Below are positions 1-5,879 of a stretch of 11,540 bases of DNA, piece by piece. Numbering within the stretch: the stretch's first letter is position 1; each line of letters starts with the position of its first letter. Origin of the DNA: DASPLH01 sp035627675 (lineage in GTDB: Bacteria > Acidobacteriota > Terriglobia > Terriglobales > Acidobacteriaceae); assembly GCA_035627675.1 (NCBI GenBank), contig DASPLH010000231.1, positions 1 to 11,540 on the forward strand, in the 5' to 3' direction. A program made the translations under genes and the position numbers. The notes under the pieces are model-generated. The model saw nothing but the letters and a program-made list of their open reading frames with translations. It was not told the DNA's origin and did not search any database.

Positions 1-1
1 G

Positions 2-412
2 CTGAAGAACATCCTGCTCGAGTTCCGCAAGGCCGGCAAGACCATCCTGTTCTCGACCCATCGCATGGACACCGTCGAGCGCCTCTGCGACTCCATCTGC
101 CTCATCAACCATGGCCGCAGCGTGCTCGACGGCGAGCTGAAGCAGGTCAAATCGGCGTATGGCAAGAGCAGTATCCAGCTTGAGTACGAAGGCGAGCTGC
201 CGTTCCTCGCCGACCCCGCACTCGTGCAGAGCTTCAACAACTACGGGAACTACGTCGAACTGAAGATGGCGCCCGGCGCCGACCCGCAGGAGGTGCTCCA
301 GGCCGCGATGCGCGATGCGCGCCTCACCCGGTTCGAACTGGTCGAACCCTCGCTCGAGCAGATCTTTATCGACACCATCGAATCTACGAACGCGGTGGCC
401 AACAATGCGTAA
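2..412 (+). CDS. ABC transporter ATP-binding protein, C-terminal part (5' truncated by window edge)
   Basis: This is the end of an ATPase subunit that powers an ABC-2 type exporter. The reading frame enters from the left edge, so the Walker A, signature and Walker B motifs are outside the window. What remains starts just after Walker B: the stretch TILFSTHRMDTVERLCDSIC contains the H-loop (His at 59-61, in STH), followed by INHGRSVLDGEL, the usual end of the nucleotide-binding domain. The last 75 or so residues form the small C-terminal extension (DUF4162-like) found in NatA-type subunits, ending in a typical EPSLEQIFID segment. The stop codon overlaps the start of the permease gene by 8 bp, so the two are probably translationally coupled and make one transporter. 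The substrate cannot be told from this fragment; family members export sodium, drugs or lipids. Confidence 0.93.
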   Translation: MKNILLEFRKAGKTILFSTHRMDTVERLCDSICLINHGRSVLDGELKQVKSAYGKSSIQLEYEGELPFLADPALVQSFNNYGNYVELKMAPGADPQEVLQAAMRDARLTRFELVEPSLEQIFIDTIESTNAVANNA

Positions 413-1688
413 CACGCTCCTGATCATCCGCCGTGAGTTCATCGAACGCGTGCGCTCGCGCAGCTTCGTGCTGTTCACGTTGCTGACGCCGCTGTTCGTC
501 TTCGCCATCGTCGTGCTGCCCTCGATGTTCATGACCATGCAAGGCGGCACCCGCAAGGTTGCCATCGTGTCGGCCGACGCGCGGCTGGCGGAGATGGTTC
601 GCGAGCACGTCACAGAGCCTTCGAAGGAACCCGCAGACCCGATGCAGCGCTCGGAGATGTCCCCGCCGTCGTACGTCGTGACGGCCTACACCGACCCGAG
701 CGAGCGGACGCGCGCCATGCTTACCGATCAGGTTGCGAGCGGAAAACTCGACGCTTACGTGTGGCTTGACTCCAGTCTGGCCGAGAGTCGCACGTTCACC
801 TATGTCACGCGAAACGCCAGCGACTTCGTGGACGTGGAGACGATGCGCGCAGCCGTGCGGTTCGCGCTCACCCGCCAGCAACTCGCTGCCGCCGGCGTTG
901 ACGTGGCAGCGGCAGAAGCCTTGTTGCGGCCCGTGCAGGTCGAGACGCATCGCGTGGACAAGGCGGGGAAGGCAAGCAAGACCGGAGGCCTCGGCGCGTT
1001 TCTCCTACCGTTCCTGCTCATGATGATGATCTACATGTCGACGATCATCTACGGAGTGGCCGTCATGCGATCCGTCATCGAGGAGAAGACGTCGCGAGTC
1101 GTCGAGGTCCTCCTGTCGTCGGTCACGGCGCGTCAGTTGATGACCGGGAAAGTGCTCGGGGTCGGCGCTGTCGGCCTGCTCCAGGTGCTGATCTGGGCCG
1201 TGCTCGGTCTGCTCGGAACGTCTCCGGCGTTGGTGGCCGCACGACCGTACCTCGAGGAGTTGAGCATTCCTCCGGCGATTGGCGTGGCGTTCCCCCTGTT
1301 CTTCGTGCTCGGATATCTGCTCTACAGCACGCTGTATGCGGCGGTTGGAGCCATGGTCAACTCCGACGAAGAGGCCCAGCAAATGCAGTGGCCGGTGCTC
1401 ATGCCCCTGATCGCGTGTTCGGTCTTTGCCACGGCGGTCATTCGCGACCCGAACAGTTCGCTCGCCTTCTGGCTGTCGATGATTCCGTTCACGTCGCCCA
1501 TCATCATGTTCGTGCGCATGACCGTGCAGATGCCGCCACTGTGGCAGGTTCTGGCGTCGGTGGCGGTTCTGCTGGCTTCGATCTACGGCGTGCTGACGCT
1601 GTGCTCGCGCATCTTCCGCGTGGGGATCCTGATGTACGGCAAGCGTCCAACCCTGCCGGAGATCGTGAAGTGGATCAGGTACGCTTAA
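405..1688 (+). CDS. ABC-2 type transporter permease, NatB-like
   Basis: Membrane subunit of an ABC-2 exporter, 427 residues from the ATG at 405. I chose this start because it overlaps the ATPase stop (ATGCGTAA) and gives a normal N-terminus, MRNTLLIIRREFIERVRSRS; the in-frame ATG at 315 lies well inside the ATPase gene. One hydrophobic helix follows (about residues 20-45), then an extracytoplasmic loop of roughly 150 polar residues, then about six helices from residue 200 onward. The segment VIEEKTSRVVEVLLSS before the second helix of that bundle and the basic tail GKRPTLPEIVKWIR are characteristic of the NatB/ABC2_membrane_3 group. It pairs with the ATPase upstream. The cargo is unknown; sodium or drug extrusion would be guesses from family membership. 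No terminator is evident after it; a heptad-repeat element begins 3 bp past the stop. Confidence 0.93.
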   Translation: MRNTLLIIRREFIERVRSRSFVLFTLLTPLFVFAIVVLPSMFMTMQGGTRKVAIVSADARLAEMVREHVTEPSKEPADPMQRSEMSPPSYVVTAYTDPSERTRAMLTDQVASGKLDAYVWLDSSLAESRTFTYVTRNASDFVDVETMRAAVRFALTRQQLAAAGVDVAAAEALLRPVQVETHRVDKAGKASKTGGLGAFLLPFLLMMMIYMSTIIYGVAVMRSVIEEKTSRVVEVLLSSVTARQLMTGKVLGVGAVGLLQVLIWAVLGLLGTSPALVAARPYLEELSIPPAIGVAFPLFFVLGYLLYSTLYAAVGAMVNSDEEAQQMQWPVLMPLIACSVFATAVIRDPNSSLAFWLSMIPFTSPIIMFVRMTVQMPPLWQVLASVAVLLASIYGVLTLCSRIFRVGILMYGKRPTLPEIVKWIRYA

Positions 1689-1690
1689 AT

Positions 1691-1828
1691 GAGAAATGAG
1701 AAGTAAGAAGTGAGAAGGGCGAAGTATAACGCGGGAAAACCGCGTTGCTCCTGGCCGTCACCAACGCCTGAGATACAGCGTTCAACACTTTTTCCTTCAC
1801 ACTTCACCCTTCACCCTTCAAACTTTCC
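1691..1828. repeat. Intergenic element with inverted heptanucleotide-repeat arms (element 1)
   Basis: The left arm (1691-1725) reads as five consecutive 7-mers: gagaaat, gagaagt, aagaagt, gagaagg, gcgaagt. The right arm (1794-1828) is five 7-mers in the opposite sense: ccttcac, acttcac, ccttcac, ccttcaa, actttcc. Its reverse complement has the consensus GTGAAGG, close to the left consensus GAGAAGT; 22 of 35 positions match in antiparallel alignment. The 68-bp core holds a perfect 7-bp stem, AACGCGG/CCGCGTT at 1728-1734 and 1740-1746 with a GAAAA loop, but no T-tract, so it is not a standard terminator. A second AACGC/GCGTT pair lies at 1763-1767 and 1778-1782. The element occupies nearly the whole gap between the permease stop and the acyltransferase start. 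Function unknown. Confidence 0.7.
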
Positions 1829-1830
1829 TT

Positions 1831-2517
1831 GTGTTCACCTTTCGTCAACGCGTTGCGCTGTGGTTGATCTCCTTTATCGGCGCACTCGCGATACGCCTGA
1901 TCGGTTGGACGGTTCGCTTCTCCGAGAGCGTGGAGGACGGCGCTCCGCTGGTCGATCGCTTGCCCGCGCGTCCCTGTGTTGCGCCGTTTTGGCATCGCTG
2001 TGTATTCGCGGCCACCTACTACTATCGCGGACAGCGTATTGCCGTCATGACCAGCAGCAGCTTCGATGGCGAGTACATCGCGCGCATCATCTCGCACTTC
2101 GGATTCGAACCTGTGCGCGGATCGAGTTCTCGCGGAGGCGTGCGCGCGCTGCTCGGAATGCACGCGATCATCGAGCAGAAGCGCGTGGCGGCCTTCACCA
2201 TCGATGGTCCACGCGGCCCGATGTATGTTGCCAAGCCCGGCCCCGTGCTTCTCGCGCGCAACACCGGCGCGCCGATCCGCTGCTTCTACGTGGCGCTCGA
2301 CCGAGCGTGGATCCTCAAATCGTGGGATCGCTTTATGATCCCAAAGCCCTTCGCGCGGGCCTACATACGCTGGTCGGCGCCGATCGACGTTCCTTCCACC
2401 GCGGGTTCGCCTGAGTTGCAGGCGCTTCACGACCAGATGCAGCGCGCGCTCGAGCGCGTGACGGGGTACGCCGAGGCACAGGCCGCGCACTCCTCCCGGG
2501 CAGGGTTGTCGGATTGA
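1831..2517 (+). CDS. Lysophospholipid acyltransferase family protein (DUF374)
   Basis: A 228-residue protein of the DUF374 branch of glycerolipid/lipid A-type acyltransferases, predicted to transfer a fatty acyl group to a lipid acceptor at the inner membrane. Visible marks in order: a hydrophobic N-terminal anchor (residues 8-26), APFWHR with His55, MTSSSFDGEYIARII (73-87), VRGSSSRGG (95-103) and FTIDGPRGPMYVAKPG (122-137), the family's most conserved block. The classical HX4D motif is not obvious: many relatives have a His before the DGE triplet, while this one has Ser (SSSFDGE). Length is normal. The start is a GTG at 1831 with no Shine-Dalgarno sequence, immediately after the right arm of the heptad element; the next in-frame candidates would cut into the anchor. 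The stop overlaps the -35-like box of the downstream riboswitch promoter. The exact acceptor lipid cannot be inferred. Confidence 0.88.
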   Translation: MFTFRQRVALWLISFIGALAIRLIGWTVRFSESVEDGAPLVDRLPARPCVAPFWHRCVFAATYYYRGQRIAVMTSSSFDGEYIARIISHFGFEPVRGSSSRGGVRALLGMHAIIEQKRVAAFTIDGPRGPMYVAKPGPVLLARNTGAPIRCFYVALDRAWILKSWDRFMIPKPFARAYIRWSAPIDVPSTAGSPELQALHDQMQRALERVTGYAEAQAAHSSRAGLSD

Positions 2518-2543
2518 CCTCACGCCGAACACTGAAGTAGAGT
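2514..2543 (+). promoter_or_regulatory. Putative sigma-70 promoter for the cobalamin riboswitch-btuB transcript
   Basis: TTGACC at 2514-2519 matches 5 of 6 consensus -35 bases. TAGAGT at 2538-2543 matches 4 of 6 of the -10 box, and the spacer is 18 bp. Transcription would begin near 2550, just ahead of the riboswitch aptamer. The -35 box contains the TGA stop codon of the acyltransferase gene (2515-2517). Read from sequence only; no transcript evidence. Confidence 0.55.
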
Positions 2544-2548
2544 CAGGA

Positions 2549-2760
2549 CTCCGGTGCTTTATAGCTCCGGTGATCTTTGCAATTTGACGTTCGCGCGTCC
2601 GCAGCGCTCGCTGTGGACTGGGAAGCGGGTGCAAATCCCGCGCTGCCGCGCAACTGTAAGCGAGTATCGCCTCCGGCCACTGTGCATGTGCATGGGAAGG
2701 CCGCGGCGGAGGTTGGCCCCCGGGGCCGCTCGCCAAGCCAGGAGACCGGCGTGAACGCAG
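2549..2760 (+). promoter_or_regulatory. Cobalamin (adenosylcobalamin-type) riboswitch aptamer
   Basis: The conserved cobalamin aptamer blocks are present in order. There is a P3-like hairpin at 2597-2618 (GTCC/GGAC ends), then GGGAA (2620-2624), and a perfect stem GCGGG/CCCGC (2625-2629 and 2637-2641). Next come GCTGCCGCGCAACTGTAA (2642-2659), GCCACTG (2676-2682), GGGAAGGC (2694-2701) and the B12 box AAGCCAGGAGACC (2735-2747). The closing helix probably pairs CCGGT (2567-2571) with ACCGG (2745-2749); an identical CCGGT at 2551-2555 is an alternative partner, so the 5' boundary is uncertain. Known members bind coenzyme B12 and turn down B12 uptake or synthesis genes. It lies directly upstream of a BtuB-like receptor gene, as expected. 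Confidence 0.95.
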
Positions 2761-2767
2761 ACTCAAA

Positions 2768-2791
2768 CCCCTTTTCGCGTGCAAAGGAGGG
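2768..2791 (+). promoter_or_regulatory. Riboswitch expression platform: hairpin that masks the Shine-Dalgarno sequence
   Basis: The strong ribosome binding site AGGAGG (2785-2790) sits 5 bp before the ATG at 2796. CCTTT (2770-2774) can pair with AAAGG (2783-2787), folding the site into a hairpin with the loop TCGCGTGC. Loop bases CGTGC (2778-2782) can pair, with one G-U, with GCATG in the aptamer's L5 loop (2684-2688, or the copy at 2690-2694). This matches the L5-L13 kissing interaction known in cobalamin riboswitches, in which bound ligand stabilises the kissing loop and occludes the ribosome site. I see no intrinsic terminator here, so control is probably translational. Confidence 0.7.
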
Positions 2792-2795
2792 TTGA

Positions 2796-4997
2796 ATGCG
2801 ATCTCTTCGCATCATCTCTGCATTTCTGGTTCTGATTTCTTCGGCCCTGGCTGCCGATGTCACCATTCGCGTTACTGATCCTCAACAGGCAAACGTCCCC
2901 GGCGCTCGCATCGCCGTCTTCGGAGGCGGATCGGAGCCGGTCGCGATCGTTCATGCTTCCGGCAGCGGCATTGCCTCAATCTCCGGAATTCGGCCCGGCA
3001 GGTATCGCGTTCAGGTTCTCGCCGCCGGGTTTCAGCCGGCGAATGTGGACGTAACGGTTCCGTCGGAGAGTGTAACGATCCAGCTCCGCGTCGCCTCAAT
3101 CAGCGAGACTGTTGTCGTGACCGCGGCGGCAACGCCGGTCGTGGCCAGCGAGAGCGGCACGTCGATGTCTGCTCTCGACGGCAAGCAGATTGAAGTGATG
3201 AACCAGCAGGAGCTCGGGGACACGATTCGCTTTATTCCCGGCGCGTATGTCTCGAATGCGGGACGCCGCGGCGGCCTTACAACGCTGTTCGTGCGCGGCG
3301 GTGAGTCGCGCTACAACAAGGTCATCATCGACGGCGTTCCGGTGAACGATCCGGGCGGAACATTCAATCTCTCGCTCGTGCCGGTGCAGCAGTTGGACCG
3401 TCTCGAGTTGCTGCGCGGTTCCGAGAGCACGCTGTACGGTTCCGACGCCATGACCAGCGTCGTGCAGACGTGGACCGCGACCGGCGCCAGCCGAGTGCCG
3501 GAAGTTCGCTTTGGCGCTGACGGAGGGACCTTCGCAACCGCCCACGGCTACGCATCCGTCGCGGGTGCGGCCGGGCGGTTCGACTACAACGTCTTCGGCG
3601 ATCAGTTCAACAGCGAGGGGCAGGGCATCAACGATGTTTTTTCGAACTCGCTTCAGGGTGCCAACCTTGGCGCGCGGCTGAGCGACAACTCGACGCTCCG
3701 CTTTCGGGTGCGCCACTCCAATGCGCGGACGGGCGTGCCGGGCGGATGGTTGTACACGACCGCGGTGCTTGCGCCCGACGCCGACCAGTATGCGCGGCAG
3801 AACGACACGCTAGCGAGCCTCGACCTGAATGTGGCGCTCACCCCGAGCTGGCTGAACCGCTTCACCGGTTTCGAGTACAACCACAAGCGCCGCAACACCG
3901 ACCAGGTCAACGATCCCGGACGCCCGTTCGACGATCCGTACGACAGCCGTGTGAACTTCAACCGCGCTGGGTTTCAGTATCACTCCGAGTACATCGAGCG
4001 CGAGTGGTCGCGCACGGTCTTCGGCTACCAGTTCGAAGTCGAGAACGGGTTCATCGACAACGACTTCGTGACGTTCGGTTTTCCCGGCGAGTCGCGCACG
4101 CACGGATTGCGACGCAACCACGCCCTGTACGTCGAACAGATTGTCAACCGGGATCGACTGTCGGCCGTAGCCGGCGTGCGTTACGAGCACAACGAGAGCT
4201 TCGGGAATCGCGGTGTTCCGCGCGTATCCATCGCCTACCTGGCAGCTCGCGGCGGAGAGGTCTTCTCCGGAACGCGGCTGCGGGCTTCGTACTCAGAAGG
4301 CATCAAGGCGCCCACCTTCGAGGAGTCGTTCGGAATTACAGGAACCTTCCCGACCATCGCCAATCCGGACCTAGAACCCGAGCGGTCGCGTTCGCTGGAG
4401 GCAGGATTCATCCAGAGCTTCTTTGCCGGGCGTTACTCGCTCGCCGGTACGTACTTCAACAACCGGTTCAGCAACCAGATCCAGTTCACGACGAATCCGG
4501 TGACGTTCGTGGGTCAGTACATCAATGTGAACAAGGCTTTGGCGCACGGGGCGGAGTTCGAGGCGCATGCCCGCGTGAGCAACGCGCTGAACGTCACGGC
4601 CAGCTACGTCTATACGTCAACGCAGGCCTTGGCAGCTCCGCTGTGCGCGCCCGGTACGGGTTGCACGGCGGCAGGAGAGCCCCTGCTGCGGCGTCCCAGG
4701 CATTTCGGACAGACACTCGTCACCTACACGGCTCCACGGTGGGGAGCGAGCGTTGCAGGCAGCTTCGTCGGACGCAGGCCGGACTCGGACTTCTGGTTCG
4801 GTCTCATCCCGCCGGTTACGTCCGCCGCCGGATATGCGCGGGTCGATGTGAGCGGATGGCGAGCGATCCACTCACATGTCATTGCATACGCGTCGGTGTA
4901 CAACGCGCTGAACCATCGTTACCAGGAGATCGTGGGCTATCCGGCGTTGAAGGCCAACTTCCGCGCGGGACTCCGTTTCCGGTTCGGCGGCGACTGA
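2796..4997 (+). CDS. btuB: TonB-dependent outer-membrane receptor, BtuB-like (cobalamin uptake)
   Basis: A 733-residue outer-membrane receptor that should bind cobalamin or a related corrinoid and import it using TonB energy. Residues 1-20 form a signal peptide (basic start, hydrophobic core, cleavage near ALA-A). Residues 21-100 look like a carboxypeptidase-regulatory Ig-like domain (GIRPGRYRVQVLAAGF), which classical enterobacterial BtuB lacks. ETVVVTA at 104-110 resembles the BtuB TonB box DTLVVTA. The plug follows, with LFVRGGESRYNKVIIDGVPV and LELLRGSESTLYGSDA, then a beta-barrel containing YSEGIKAPTFEESFG and NPDLEPERS. It ends in alternating-residue strands, LRAGLRFRF plus GGD. The upstream riboswitch is the main evidence for the cobalamin assignment; the protein alone would only justify 'TonB receptor'. 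No btuCDF or synthesis genes lie within the window. Confidence 0.92.
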   Translation: MRSLRIISAFLVLISSALAADVTIRVTDPQQANVPGARIAVFGGGSEPVAIVHASGSGIASISGIRPGRYRVQVLAAGFQPANVDVTVPSESVTIQLRVASISETVVVTAAATPVVASESGTSMSALDGKQIEVMNQQELGDTIRFIPGAYVSNAGRRGGLTTLFVRGGESRYNKVIIDGVPVNDPGGTFNLSLVPVQQLDRLELLRGSESTLYGSDAMTSVVQTWTATGASRVPEVRFGADGGTFATAHGYASVAGAAGRFDYNVFGDQFNSEGQGINDVFSNSLQGANLGARLSDNSTLRFRVRHSNARTGVPGGWLYTTAVLAPDADQYARQNDTLASLDLNVALTPSWLNRFTGFEYNHKRRNTDQVNDPGRPFDDPYDSRVNFNRAGFQYHSEYIEREWSRTVFGYQFEVENGFIDNDFVTFGFPGESRTHGLRRNHALYVEQIVNRDRLSAVAGVRYEHNESFGNRGVPRVSIAYLAARGGEVFSGTRLRASYSEGIKAPTFEESFGITGTFPTIANPDLEPERSRSLEAGFIQSFFAGRYSLAGTYFNNRFSNQIQFTTNPVTFVGQYINVNKALAHGAEFEAHARVSNALNVTASYVYTSTQALAAPLCAPGTGCTAAGEPLLRRPRHFGQTLVTYTAPRWGASVAGSFVGRRPDSDFWFGLIPPVTSAAGYARVDVSGWRAIHSHVIAYASVYNALNHRYQEIVGYPALKANFRAGLRFRFGGD

Positions 4998-5011
4998 GGG
5001 CCGAATGGACG

Positions 5012-5041
5012 AAGGCCGGTGCAATCGGCACCGGCCTTTTT
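5012..5041 (+). terminator. Rho-independent terminator of the btuB unit
   Basis: A perfect 11-bp stem AAGGCCGGTGC (5012-5022) / GCACCGGCCTT (5028-5038) with loop AATCG runs into a five-T tract (5037-5041), 14 bp after the receptor stop codon. The stem also has A's on its left side, so it could act to some extent on minus-strand transcription leaving the convergent aldolase gene. Confidence 0.93.
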
Positions 5042-5061
5042 CTCTTGTCGAACTGTTTCTG

Positions 5062-5727
5062 CTAGGTGGTCCTCTTGAGTGCGACCTTCATGGCCTGGAA
5101 CTTCTTTCGAAGTTCGCGCAGTCTCGCGACGCGCTGCTCGCTCAGTGGCTGCTGGCACCCGAGTTGATGGGTGACGAGAGCGATCTTGGCGAAGTGCTCC
5201 ACGGTTTCCATGTTCATGTAGGCTGAGAGCACGTCATCGGCGAAGGCGACGACGCCGTGGTTCGCCATGAGAGCGGCGTCATGGTTCCGCACCAGGGGAC
5301 GCAGTCCCTCGGCGAGTTCTTCGGTTCCAGGACACCCGTATTCGGCCAGCGGCACAGAGCCCAGAGACAACACGATCTCCGACACGAGCGCCTGATCCAG
5401 GGCCATTCCAGCCGCGGCAAACCCGGTTGCGGTAGGCGGGTGAGCATGCACGATCGCGTTCACGTCCGGACGCTCCTGGTAGATCATCAGGTGCATTCCG
5501 ATCTCGCTCGATACTTCACGGAAGCCGCTCAGCTTCTTGCCGCGCATGTCAACCGTCACCAGGTCCTCGACCGTCATCATGCCCTTGCTCATGCATGTGG
5601 GTGTCGACAGCACGGTGTAGTCATTGAGGCGGACAGAGATGTTGCCGTCCGTGGCCGCAATGAAGCCCTTGTCGTGCAGCAGCTTGCCGATGCGTACGAT
5701 TTCCTGACGATACTCGAGGTCGCTCAT
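5062..5727 (-). CDS. Class II aldolase/adducin family protein (fuculose-phosphate aldolase-like)
   Basis: A 221-residue protein of the zinc-dependent class II aldolase family, whose members cleave or epimerise sugar phosphates such as fuculose 1-phosphate or ribulose 5-phosphate. From the ATG at 5727, residues line up with FucA with a shift of about two: TDGNISVRL (26-34) and STPTCMSKG (41-49) for phosphate contacts, SSEIGMHL with catalytic Glu75, VHAHP with zinc ligands His94 and His96, and ANHG with His157. All expected metal and catalytic residues are present. An in-frame start 25 codons upstream (5802) would add residues unlike the family, so I prefer 5727. The gene stands alone, convergent with btuB and divergent from queA. 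No sugar kinase or isomerase neighbour reveals the substrate; methylthioribulose-phosphate dehydratase and other family members are alternatives. Confidence 0.88.
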   Translation of the reverse strand: MSDLEYRQEIVRIGKLLHDKGFIAATDGNISVRLNDYTVLSTPTCMSKGMMTVEDLVTVDMRGKKLSGFREVSSEIGMHLMIYQERPDVNAIVHAHPPTATGFAAAGMALDQALVSEIVLSLGSVPLAEYGCPGTEELAEGLRPLVRNHDAALMANHGVVAFADDVLSAYMNMETVEHFAKIALVTHQLGCQQPLSEQRVARLRELRKKFQAMKVALKRTT

Positions 5728-5769
5728 GACGGCCCACCGGGTCGTGTTCACTGCGGGATAAGCAGTCCG

Positions 5770-5799
5770 CGTATAGTACCCCACGGTCTGCGCATTCAA
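5770..5799 (-). promoter_or_regulatory. Possible promoter of the aldolase gene
   Basis: On the minus strand, TTGAAT (5799-5794) could serve as -35 and TATACG (5775-5770) as -10, with an 18-bp spacer; the overlapping TACTAT (5778-5773) is an alternative -10 with a 15-bp spacer. The leader would be about 35 nt. The Shine-Dalgarno match is poor. Tentative. Confidence 0.35.
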
Positions 5800-5867
5800 C
5801 AAGGATGCCCCTCACACAACCGGGTGGGACTCCCGTCACACGCCGCCCGCTCACTCACTTGGGCACT

Positions 5868-5873
5868 TATAAT
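5868..5873 (+). promoter_or_regulatory. Consensus -10 box (TATAAT) placed for leaderless queA transcription
   Basis: A perfect TATAAT ends six bases before the GTG at 5880, so a start point at the usual distance would fall on the start codon itself. No good -35 box is seen about 17 bp upstream, where the sequence is GC-rich, and no Shine-Dalgarno sequence precedes the GTG. The 152-bp gap between the aldolase and queA starts holds this box and the possible aldolase promoter; I see nothing else in it. Confidence 0.55.
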
Positions 5874-5879
5874 CGGGCA

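Noticed and set aside
315..404. Upstream ATG as the permease start
   Set aside because: It would overlap the ATPase gene by nearly 100 bp and adds a Ser/Arg-rich segment; the ATG at 405 fits both the family N-terminus and operon coupling.
1728..1746. AACGCGG/CCGCGTT hairpin as an intrinsic terminator
   Set aside because: The stem is perfect but short, and it is followed by GCTCCTGG, not a T-tract.
1804..2784. Open frame of 326 codons on the minus strand across the acyltransferase gene and riboswitch
   Set aside because: It crosses a highly structured RNA element and a conserved gene, and its composition is typical of an antisense shadow.
2768..2791. Intrinsic terminator as the riboswitch output
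   Set aside because: The T-run here is on the 5' side of the hairpin and no T-tract follows; the hairpin covers the ribosome site, which favours translational control.
3746..5065. Open frame of 439 codons in another frame of the TonB receptor gene
   Set aside because: Arg/Ala/His-rich shadow of the receptor; it runs through the terminator and shows no family motif.
5805..5879. Upstream ATG as the queA start
   Set aside because: It would add 25 residues not found in QueA and place the perfect TATAAT inside the coding region; the GTG at 5880 gives the standard N-terminus.
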